Below, piece after piece: positions 31,642 through 42,272 of a stretch of 64,000 nt of DNA (position 1 is the stretch's first letter; the number at the start of each line of letters is the position of its first letter). Below the pieces are notes generated by a model. That model was not told the origin of the DNA. It did no database searches and saw nothing but the letters and a program-made list of their open reading frames with translations. Source of the DNA: Clitopilus passeckerianus (taxonomy: Eukaryota; Basidiomycota; Agaricomycetes; Agaricales; Entolomataceae); assembly GCA_944990035.1 (NCBI GenBank), contig CALYLX010000150.1, positions 992,001 through 1,056,000 of the forward strand, read 5' to 3'. Both the position numbers and the translations under genes were made by a program.

Positions 31642-34131
31642 ATGGCTACCCACATCATGAAAGAATACACACGAGAAGAAGTCGAAAAAGCGAGTTTGTT
31701 ATATTTGTTTCGCATGCACGTTGCATTCTGACGGCATATTTAGCATGATCGTAGCGGGGACCTGGTGCGTTATCAAATGTATTGGACTTTTCAGGTCTAA
31801 AACCATTTCTAGTGGGTTGTGATAGATGCCCAAGTTTACGACCTTTCCAAATTTATCTCTCTACACCCTGGCGGTGCCTCAGTTCTCCTGGAAAAGGAGG
31901 TCGGTGCGTCACAGCACGTTTCTTGAGCTATCCGCCGATCTGACCAAAGCTATCCAGCTGGACGCGATGCAACTGAGGCTTTCTTTGGTCTTCACCGCTA
32001 CGAAGTGCTCGAACGACCACAATACAAGAGGCTGCAAATTGGTGTTGTTGCGAAGGAGAAGAGCATGCTGCATGGAAGACAATTCGGTGCACTCAGCACT
32101 GTGCCATATGGCGAACCTACCTCCCTGACTCCAGGATATTTCAGCCCCTATTACTCTGAAGTGTGTGCTGGAATGTGCAACCCCAACATAGTAACTGAAC
32201 AAATCTTAGAACCATCGTCGTTTCCACAGAGCAGTGCGCGAGTTCGCTGATTCTGTCATCGCTCCAGATGCTATCGTGCGTTTGATCTATACACGTATAT
32301 GCATGTATGAAGCTAACTTTTGTACTCAGGCAAGGGAGAAGGATGGAAAACGATTTTCACAGATCGTAGCTGACAAAATGGCGTATGTTCATATTCCTCT
32401 CACTATATGCCACCTATGCTCACCTGTTATAGCGAGACTAATCTGAATGCGATGCGGCTAGGGCCCGGAAAGCACCTCAAAGGGCTGACCCTCATGAATG
32501 GCCTTGTTAAACCCGAGGAATTCGATTACTTCCACGAGGTACAGATTCGCAACCCCTAAAACGATAAATGACCCCTTCTAACACGCCCAATAAACTCAGC
32601 TCATCATTACTCAAGAGATATCTAGAGTCGCCTCGCGTGGATACGCAGACGGTCAGTCACCCCAACGGAATGCGTCCTTCGCGAAGCCTCAGCTGATGGA
32701 CGACGTCGATGCCCAGGTCTTCTTACTGGCAAAGTCATTGGTCTACCCCCAGTCCTCGAGTTTGGTAGTGAAGAGCTCAAATCAAGGATCGTGCCTGATA
32801 TAATGAACGGCAAGAAGTTTATCTGCCTTGCGATTACCGAAGCACATGCTGGAAGTGATGTCTCGGGGATGAAGACAACTGCTGTGAAGAGCGAGGATGG
32901 CAAAGAGTGGATCGTCAATGGTAAGCTCCCCATCTTTGACTCCTCTCGTCCCCGCTCCGCGGGTTCTAATCCCAGGTTATCCTGTAGGAACGAAAAAATG
33001 GATCACCAACGGAACGTGAGTTCTTCCGCCCACTATCCGACCGTGCCTTTTCAAGTGTGCATCTCGTCTCCTTCAGGTTTGCAGATTACTTCACCGTCGG
33101 CTGTAGAACAGGGGTTTGTCCTTCTCCCTTCTCCTCTCCGCTCTCACTAAGCAGCTCGATCTTCAGGACTCGTTCACCTGTATTCTTGTACCCCGAGGCC
33201 CTGGCGTGGAAACAGAACTCATTCGAACCAGTTACTCCCCAACAGCAGGAACAGCCTTCATCTCTTTTGATGATGTGAGGGTTCCGGTCGAAAACACACT
33301 TGGGAAGGAAGGGAAAGGGTTATATGTCATTCTCAGGTGAGGATTCATTGCATATACGCCTTTAAATAATTCTGAAACCGTTGCAGTAACTTCAACCATG
33401 AACGATGGGTTATCTGTTGTGCATCGGCTCGTTACCAACGGAATATTCGTATGTTGCCACTTCCATTATCTCAAATTTCTACTCATCGTGGTCGCAGTTG
33501 AAGAATGTCTAAAGTAAGCCCGTACTTTCCGAGTTGCCATGTAGCCCCTTATTTCTTCTGGAATAGGTGGACCACGCAACGAAAAGTATTCGGCAAGCCC
33601 CTCAGCGCCCAGCCTGTGATTCGAGCAAAATTGGCTGCCATAATTGCAAGGACTGAAAGTGTTCAAAGCTGGTTAGAAAGCATCACCTACCAGTTGTGCA
33701 ATATGGTTGGTTTTATCACCTCCGCTCTCTTCATCCATACTGATAGCGGCTGGCCTTTGCAGAACTACAAACAGCAGTCAGAGAGGCTAGCAGGGTTAGT
33801 CGCCCAGTATCCCTGGCACAAGAAACTATCTAACAAGCAGATTAGTCAAATCGCAATACTGAAAACCTTCATTACGTCGTGTGCCCAAGACAGTGCACGA
33901 GATGCCGTCCAAATATTTGGCGGAAGAGGCCTCACATCCTCTGGAATGGGCCAGTTCATCGAGCAGGTTCGTCTGTTATTTGCCATCAGAATCTGTTGGA
34001 AACCTAACTGGTAGCTTTAGTACCATCGCACAATGATTTTCGATTCTGTACTTGGGGGATCAGAAGACGTTATGTTTGACCTAGGTGCACGACAGGCGCT
34101 CAAGTCAATGCCAAAAGACATTCGACTGTAA
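31642..34131 (+). CDS. Cytochrome b5-acyl-CoA dehydrogenase fusion, copy D
   Basis: N-terminus MATHIMKEYTREEVEK (a second in-frame ATG lies at 31657), then micro-exon HDRSGDL, WVVIDAQVYDLSKFISLHPGG and AGRDATEAFFGLHRYEVLERP, giving a complete b5 heme site. The dehydrogenase region has NLNAMRLGPGKHLKGLTLMN, EEFDYFHELIITQEISRVAS, VIGLPPVLEFGSEELKSRIV, CLAITEAHAGSDVSGM, KKWITNGTFADYFTVGC, SNFNHERWVICCASARYQRN, RKVFGKPLSAQPVIRAKLA and ARDAVQIFGGRGLTSSGMGQ. It ends GARQALKSMPKDIRL. IRL does not fit the usual [SAC][KRH][LM] peroxisomal consensus, unlike the ARL of the other copies. The first intron starts with GC instead of GT. The gene otherwise looks intact. It converges on the Zn2Cys6 factor, with 324 bases between stop codons. 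Confidence 0.86.
31690..31743 (+). other. intron with non-canonical GC donor in copy D
   Basis: The coding sequence ...GTCGAAAAA is followed by gcgagt rather than gt. The intron runs to the TTTAG at 31743 and the micro-exon CATGATCG.. follows in frame. Copies A and C have GT at the corresponding place. Confidence 0.65.
31744..31764 (+). other. 21-nt micro-exon in b5-ACAD copy D
   Basis: This exon encodes HDRSGDL and is equivalent to the micro-exons in copies A and C. Confidence 0.75.
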
Positions 34132-34455
34132 CGTAGAGCGAGGGTATGAGAATGTATTCCATCTACAATAAATGACAAGCATAGCAATTGGCATAGATAT
34201 GTTACATAAAGATTTTGGGTTTGAGGTGGTGCGAATTAGTAAGGTCCTAAGATTACATGAAATCGGAATTGCAAGCCCAGATACGATCAAGATGATGGTG
34301 CAAGTAGATGAAGAACGAAGAAGAAAAAGCACAAGATATTACACGCCAGTCATGAACTGGTCGCCATAATTTACACCGGTATCTGCGTGATTCCTGAAGT
34401 CCATGTCAAAGCTCTGCTGAAAACTATTCCATGCAAGGTTTGCTAAAGTTGGAAG
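34132..34455. other. intergenic region between convergent copy D and Zn2Cys6 genes
   Basis: 324 bases carrying the 3' ends of both genes. Nothing coding is supported. Confidence 0.5.
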
Positions 34456-37400
34456 TTAGACAGGCTGATGGAACGACGTTGTATGAGGCTTACTAGGCAT
34501 GGTGGTATCTTGCCAACCGGAAGGATCTGAAAGCGACTGCATGCTATGGAGGATAGCATCATCAAACGGAAGGGGTGGCTGGAGGAAGTCGGTCATCATA
34601 TTTGCTTGTCCGTCGTCGAATAAGTTGGTGTCCATCGTGAGGGCCAGCGAATTCTCGGGAGCGTAAGGATCGAGCGGCCCAGAAGGAGCGAAATTGTTGA
34701 AGGACAGCGCCGAAGGACGAGCGGGTGGTGACATAGATCCACTCGATGCGGAAGAACGGAAGAAAGTATTCTGGTTCGGATCACCAGCAGGCTCTGGAGT
34801 GCCTCGAGAACTTGTCGTAAGTTGGCGAGATTTCCGGCCACCAAGTGCTGGAGATGTAGGATCAACTCTGGCCATGGGTGCAGCGAGGAGGTTCTTAAGG
34901 AATTTAGAATAGAGTTTTAGGGCATGTCGGTCGTCCACGACAACTTCGGGTGATGATAGCATCTCCGCAACCCGTGAAACCAGTTCCCTGATTTGCATTC
35001 TTTTGTCAATAGAGACCCACGAAGCGAATTTTGGTTGGAGCAATTTGACGAGGAATGCCGATGCGAAACTGATAAAAACGACTTGGGCCTCCGGGCCATG
35101 ACGAATGTAGACAACTTCAATACATGTTAGCACCGATAAAGAGGTATGCCTAAGAGAAACCTACGTTGGCTGGGCTTGCAAAGATCCTCCAGGACGGGGA
35201 TAACGACATCGAAGGCAGCAGCAAGGCACTGCAGAATGTGAGAAGAAGCGCATACAAGGACACTTAAAAGTGGCTTACCCTATTCAAGAACGGATTTTCA
35301 TCCGTGTTGTTTTTGCCGAAGGCGTGCTGGAACCCATACGATAGCGCAACGAGGCGTGCATAAGGGTAAGCCAGCTTCAGCAATCCTGTCCGGAATAGCC
35401 CTTGTGCAGTCGTGACATCCTCTAGTTTGGTGAGCCACTTGGCTTGAAGCTGCTTGAGTTCCTCATCAGTTTCCGAGGCAATCCGCTCGAAATCGACGTC
35501 CTAAGTTGGAAATGAGACAGAGCATACAAGAGAGTCTTGTGTTCATACCTTCTTGAGGCCTGTGGGGTGATCTGGGTTGCCATAAATCTTGCCAATAAAC
35601 CCAGCCATAACCTTCAACTCTGCATTATACGCGCACAGATGGATGTCAAACTCCTTCATGTTGAATGGGGAGCTTTTCCACCAGTTCTCGGAATTACTTG
35701 CAATGTAGTCGGTCGGGCTGATGATCGGGGGCTTTCCATGTAGAGAACCAGTCGACCGGTCCAAGTTGAAGCAGTTCATCCAGATCCTGGTACGATTGAG
35801 CATCTCTCGCGCATGATTTTCGTTTACAGGCTTGGCGGTAGACGGAATATGAAGGTTCAGGTCGGTGGCGGTCCTGGAAGCCGATATGGGTGAGTACGGA
35901 TGGTTCCTTGAATATCGGTGGTACCTACCGGATCGCGAGACCAAGATAGAGCCAGTTCCGTTGGTCTACCCAACGCTTTGCCGGAACCGGGTACAAACTG
36001 AGCAGAATATATGCAGCCACCATATCCACCGTTTTTGGACCGCTGATCAAGGCTGCCCCAGCAGACTGTTGGGCGAACGGCATGATCTGACTGTACAGCC
36101 CGGGTTTTTCGGAGTAAAACCTTGACGCAATTCCACAAACTGAAATAGATCAGCTTTGAAAAAAAGACTTAGATGAAGGTTACTCACTAACTGTGAAAAG
36201 GAAAGGGCTCCGGAAACAAGTCCTCTGTGCTGTATAGAGGACCGGGTCGAGCAGCGAAACAGAAAGGTTCATGTATTCGAAGAATCTGAGGCAAACGGTG
36301 AGTTTTGTATTGTTTCGAATACAGGTACAACATACATATCAAACAACTTCTCTGCTTCCCGGGGAGTGATAATCTTTCGCTGGAGGATGAGGGGAGCTGG
36401 AGGTAGATTCTGCACAAGGTCCCCAGCCTGAGGGTCAGGAATACCTAAAAGGGCCTTGTCAGCATGGCATCGATGGTAAATTATAGGTTACTTACTAGAC
36501 TTGAAGAAATCAGAGTGTGCGATGCCTGTCTGTTCCTGCTGCTCTTCTTCCTCTTCCTCGTCAGGGCCGAGACTTTGACCTCTAGTTTTCAAACTGAGTT
36601 TTCCGAACAAACCGAATGGGGCTTCTTCTCCGGGAAGTGCAGCAGGCTTCTCGTTGTCTGCTGAGTGCTTCTTCCGGTTGTGAATTGCACTGGCACCAGT
36701 CGTGCTGTTGGTGTGAATGCTAGAAACCGAGGACCTATGGCGAAGTTTGCCTGGACTGCCTTGCCCAGAACCTTGGCCCGAGGCCGGTCCCTCTTCGTCA
36801 TGATGTTCAACGGCGAATTCATACTCCTCGGTACCATCATGCACGTCGAAGAACTCTTCCTCGTCGCTTCCGTTAGAGTTTTCCAGATCCTGGTCAATGA
36901 TATAGCGTTGTGGCATGCCGGCGCCTCCGACCCCAATAAAGGAGTCGAACTCCTGGAAGCTCTGCTTAGCCTTGGCAATCCAGGCCTCAATGTCCCTGTT
37001 CGATTCTGTATCATCGATAGGGGAACTGGCATCCAGATAGGCGTCAGACGACATCAAAGGGGACTGAAGATCCGATGCCGAAGCCAAAGAGTCAGAGGTA
37101 ACCGAAGAGCGGCGTCGTCGAACGCCTTGTCCTGATGCTTCAAGCTGAGCCATAAGTTCCTTGATTTGTTCAGCTTGTTCTCTGATCTGATTGAGTAGGT
37201 GTTCTCGTTTCCTTGAGGCCAATTTTGAGTTTTCCCAACAACTAAAGAGCATATACGAGATCACTTACGGAGGGGTACGCCGTTTCTTACGGCCCGGGAT
37301 AACGCATTCCGCTCCAGCATTCAAGCATCGCTTGCATGGATCTGTCTCGGTCTTGAACTCGCATTTAACCTTGAGATTCTTGCAGCGTGCACAGGCTCCA

Positions 37401-38094
37401 CTGTAAAGGTGGTTCAGTAAATGCGACTCATTGGGATAGCAATTACTCACGGTTTAGCCTTAGCTGGTTCCTTGGGATCGGCTGGTACTTCTTGTTCGTC
37501 ATCAATACTTTCATGTGGCCGTTTAGCTCTGCCATTTGGCGATGTGGTGTAATTGTTCGCGGTCATTTGAGATGACTGCGGAAAAGTATCTTGGATGGCG
37601 GTGGGGGAAGAGGAAATGAATTGCGTATTATCATAGCCTGCTGGTGTGAAGGAAGGTGCACTGGGCTGCTGGGGTTTGTTAAAGCCAAATGCGGCCTGAT
37701 TGCTCCAGGCAAGCTGGTCAGGAGAAGGATTGTTGTTGTATTGGGCATTGTACGAATCCATATTCGCTGGTTGGGCAGAGCCGGATGGATAGGTTCCTGA
37801 AAACGTGTTTGGAGGAGCGTGAGAGGTACCAAACGAGCCGTTACGCCTATCGTTGCGTGGTTGAGGCTGAGAGGCATAATTAGGATGGAGCATGTCAGGA
37901 GATGTCTGGCCGTCCGTGCGCATCATCTGAGGGGGGTAGCCAGCGTACTGGCCCTGAGGATCTTGTGGGTGCTGGGATCCATTCATGTTCGTGGGCAGAG
38001 CGGAAAAATCGAACGGCTGGCCATTCTGCTGAGGCTGGTTATAAACGGGCTGTTGTTGGCCCCATGCCTGGTTTGTGGCATACGAGGTCGACAT
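34456..38094 (-). CDS. Zn2Cys6 fungal transcription factor, PriB-like
   Basis: A long multi-exon gene. The first exon (37447-38094) encodes a Gln/Pro/Asn/Ser-rich, presumably disordered activation-type region, MSTSYATNQAWGQQQPVYNQ onward, ending in RAKRPHESIDDEQ. The second (about 37265-37400) holds the binuclear cluster GACARCKNLKVKCEF..DPCKRCLNAGAECVIPGRK: six cysteines in C-x2-C-x6-C-xn-C-x2-C-x6-C spacing. It is followed by RKKRRTPPKREHLLNQIREQ and a coiled coil (QIKELMAQLEAS), likely for dimerisation. After an acidic Ser-rich linker comes the fungal transcription-factor middle region with PAPLILQRKIITPREAEKLF and MNLSVSLLDPVL. The cluster and the segment after it resemble Lentinula PriB-type factors. 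The C-terminus is Ser/Pro-rich and ends HTTSFHQPV. Its position next to the acyl-CoA genes makes it a candidate regulator of them, but nothing in the sequence proves that. Confidence 0.87.
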
Positions 38095-41000
38095 ATTGAT
38101 GATTGGTGTAATCTAAAATTGGAGAGTGTGCCTTTGGCCAAAGATTCTTCAGAAAGCGAGCAAGTTGTCGGGTGCAAGATTGGTACAACAGACAGTCCAA
38201 CTTCAAACAAGGAGGATCCGTCAGGCAAACGCAGACAGTGCGGGAAAAGAGGTGCCTACGACAGTTATCGATTGGCTAATACAACGCAGTCGGTAAGGCG
38301 GGTTTGTAATAACCGCTTTGTCTTGTAATGTGATGCCGAGTCAGCGGATGGTTCTTGGTCGTCGTTATGAACGGTGTCGGTCGACCAGCGAGCAGCGACA
38401 AGAGCTGAGCGTCGTCGTCGTTGCTCTGAGGAAGAGTGGGAGTAGTGGAACCGTTCGAAGGGTTTGTTATTAGAAATGATCTTGATTATATTATACGCAA
38501 GCAATTATCAGCTGTACCTTTTTGGGACATTACCATAACGAGGCTGTGTTCCCATGTGCGATTCTACCTGAATCTTAGCCTCATGTAAAGTGGCAATGCA
38601 GCGGCAATTCACAATTTCATCCGCATTGAACGACTGAAGACCGTCGGTAGACTCTCAAGTCGTAATAATGAACACAGCAGTTCCCTTGTGTGGATTGGCA
38701 TCGCCATCGCTCTGACTCACCCTCCGCTACCACCGTCATCGTCAGCCTATTCTTTTTTTTCTCGATTCCGCATTTCTAGGGACCTGACGGAAGTATCTCT
38801 AGTGAATTGCCAGTCCTGTGCCGGAGTGGCGAATTGCGGAACGCTTGTGGCTCTTGACCGTTATGTCACCGATATTTCTGTAGGCCTTGAACTCGGCTGG
38901 ACCAAACCACATCCCTTAAGGTTCTGTCCCTTTCTAGAGACAATCATTGAAGCTGCCGAGTGGGCAGGAAACCACATGGTAAGTTGCAATCGACGGCGAA
39001 AACCAAGTTACTTCAGGCATAAAAAGTCCCACGACGGATCAACATTTTTTCTCGATCAAATCTCAACTCCGTCGCTCTCAACTATTGTCAGAAAGCTTGC
39101 ATCAGAATACTCTTGTTGACCCATGTAACCTGAAGAAGCAAATGGTGTTGGATCTTTTGAATGATTGTCACTGGATGATTGTGGCCTCGCTGCGGGACAA
39201 AGGACAGGCACACCTGCATTCATCATTTCATCGTTTCCATCTTCGACAGCTTGAATGGAAGCCAAGCATGACTGGCTTTTTCTCTCGGGGTACCTGAGGC
39301 GTGACTCGAGCGCTCTTTCGGTTCTGTTGCCCTTGTACTGAAGACTTAGATGACAGGATGTATGTTTCCTACAGGTGCAATCAAGACTTTCAACTCTGGG
39401 TTCCTCTGAGCTCTTGCTGATGCAGTTTTGCAAATACCCTTGTGAGAAGCTATTAAGATTTTGCCAAGGTGTGTGTCTCAGGGATACGTACATGGTAATT
39501 TAAGACTGTCTTCGATGATGAAAAGCGTACGAGGATGCTCAGCGCATCTTCAGGTCGCACCACAACATGTTGGATCGTCATGGACTCTCGGGCGAGGTGT
39601 GATTACAGAAGAGCAGATCTTTGGGCGCTCTCGGTATCTCAAGTGATCTGCTTTGCTTCTCTAGGTGCCTCAAAATCATTTCTTCCTCGTTCGCTGTTTC
39701 AAGATGCATACAAGGTTTGTGTCAATGAGTTTAGCTGAATTCTGGTCGACAGATTGGTAACATCTAGGACATCGAGCGCTGTTTCATGCCTGCTTCCCAT
39801 ATACCTCGTAAACCTCTATCTGAGCACGTTTGACCATTCTTGAATGCCATCACCACTCCGATCACACAGCGTCATTCGTCCATTCATATCTACAGTAGAG
39901 GTCACGATGTCTCTACAAATATACGCGCAGCACCAATTTAATTCGGCACACAGGCATCTTCCGAGGGCATAGGGCATGCCTGGTCAGACGCTTCCGAGTT
40001 GGAGCATGTCGATCCGCCATCACCAGTGTAGAATCAGCGACCTACCGGGACGGATTGGGCTCGTTCTGGTTCTAAGAAGGATTCTTCTCCAGCACCAATC
40101 CATCCCCGAGTCGGCCCCAGGATCTTGACATGAGCTCATGCACGAGTAATTAATTGAGTGAGCTATAATTCAGCCGGTCTGGTGTTAAACTGACCGACAA
40201 TATCAGCACGGCACGACCTATACGGCACTTTCAGCCCGCAAGATCGCTCCCCTGTGTCAGCCGCCTTTATCGGTAGGAGAGAGGCTTCGATTTTCTTCCC
40301 CACTATGCGGAGAGAGAGCTCCGGCAACTTGACCTATTGCCAGCTTCAAGATGTAGCGTTTGGCACGAAACCTCAATTTCCCCTTGAGCTACGGTTAGAA
40401 CCATACGACACTGCGATTTAGGAGCTGATGAAGGAGCCCACAATCTGCGCTTGGACAGAGCTACATCAGAAATATGATGTCGCTAGAGGTTGATACACCT
40501 CTTTTCGTGACAACGATGCCCAATAATATATCTCATCCTGGAAGAATAGAGAACAAGGGTGCCAATGGCATAGCAATTGAATCCACTTGCGCCTTATCTT
40601 CATTGTATTGATTTTAGCCATGATATCTTGATCTTCCATCCAAGAAGCGAACAAATGCACTATGGCAAGCTGCGGAATCGCAACGAAAGAGAAGCCTTCG
40701 AGGATATTAGTCTGTTGTAGAAGACTGTGATTCACCGGTATCTTTCACGATCTCTCAGTAGACCGAGCTGCCGATCTCAAATCCCCGTTGTTGGGCAAAC
40801 GAAGAGATCCTCTACCAGGGCTTATTCTCTCAACCTTCGGGTGTTATTTGAGCTGAATAACATGGCTTGTTGCCGACCGGAGGTGTCACGGCCGGAAAAA
40901 GATGAGAGAACGTCAGTTGGGGCCACCCAGAGTCGGGGAAGTCGTCTGCATGATCCCGATTGGGCTCTGCGCCACAGAAAATCAAAGCTGTGCTCACCAA

Positions 41001-42272
41001 GTACTTCCATTGAAGTCAGCCTGAATGTGAAGGTATTGAAGCGAAGTTACCAGTCAAACAAGGGTTCTAGGCAATTCTATCGCGGCAGTATTGTGCTTGG
41101 TCTTTTCAAGATGGAAGCGATGTGTTTTTTCCGAGGTAGACTTCGTGTTGACTTCAGAAGCGCCAGATCCAGGCCCAACAACGCCATGTAGTATCATCGA
41201 GGATTCACCATCAGGCAAAATGCTACTCACGCACAGTGTGGACCGAAAGTCCATGCCTGGGTGCTGGGTGAGCCAAAATAACTTGACCAAGCCCCGAGGA
41301 CGGATGGTCGGAGACTCAAGCGAAAAATGCAAGAACCATCGGATGAGAACAACGTACGGTCACCGCTGGACCCACAACCTTCTACTCGGGAACTCGAAAA
41401 CAATAGAGAGACTGGGATGCGCTTGCAGTCTTTTTCTCTAAAACAATCAGATTTCTGATGCGATTCGAACTCTGAAGCGAGTTTCTTTATTACCTTTCGT
41501 ATGGGATGGGACCCACAACGGCTCAGTTCCTTCTTGAATAACCAATTTACAAGGTAAAGGGTTGAGGCTCAAATTCACTAAGAGATTGAGGATGAGTCCA
41601 ATGAAAAAATGGAGAGTTTATTCGCAATCTACTTATTTATCGTCTTTTGGCAAAGGTATCTAAATACTGTGCACGGCGCGATATTATTACAATAAGGGTA
41701 AGCCAGCTTTGCAGCAAACATGCTACATGTCCGCGACGGCCACTGGTGCATACCCTCCATTCCACCCCATCACACGAGGGAGATGAGATGACAATGAGAG
41801 GAAGCGGTGGAGTCGTAGCATAGGCTGGTGTGGGAGTAGGTAACGAGTGAGGTACAGATGCACAGACGGCAAGACTAGGTAAGAAAGAAGAAAGATAAGC
41901 AAATCGCGAATGTCAAACGATGACGATAGCGAGGTATCTGAACGGAAAGCCTGAAATTTCATGTCATCGGACGCCGACTTGCCCCTCGACGTGTGTCCAG
42001 CAGCAGCAAGCTGTATGGTGATGAAATTGAAATGAAAATATTTGCAACGAAGAGAATCAGATGCATTGGTATAAATAGTGCAATGAACAGAATGCACAGT
42101 GGACGTATGCGTAGAAAGTGGCAGAAGGTTAGGGAATGCTGAGGGGAAGCACTGGGTTGCGGTAGTAGTACAGTCGAACGGAGAACAGAGTCCAGGGAGG
42201 TAAGGAGGGCGAGGAGAAGTCGTTGAATATACACGGGACGAATAATGATATGATAAAAATACGATATCATCT
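38095..42272. other. 4.2-kb region without recognised genes
   Basis: This holds the upstream region of the Zn2Cys6 gene, a long stretch of short overlapping frames (largest about 150 codons, none recognisable), and the 3' flank of the membrane protein gene near 41.7-42.3 kb. That flank contains a 225-codon minus-strand frame of hydrophobic, low-quality composition. By eye I see no terminal repeats, polymerase motifs or transposase motifs. Confidence 0.45.

Noticed and set aside
15017..38094. secondary-metabolite gene cluster
   Set aside because: No polyketide synthase, peptide synthetase, terpene cyclase, prenyltransferase or P450 was found. Acyl-CoA metabolism explains the content better.
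38688..39119. 143-codon plus-strand frame in the 38-42 kb gap
   Set aside because: No family resemblance, no supporting splice pattern or neighbouring exon.
41455..41500. second TTCGAA T-loop-like site on the minus strand
   Set aside because: The stem bases do not pair and no cloverleaf could be drawn.
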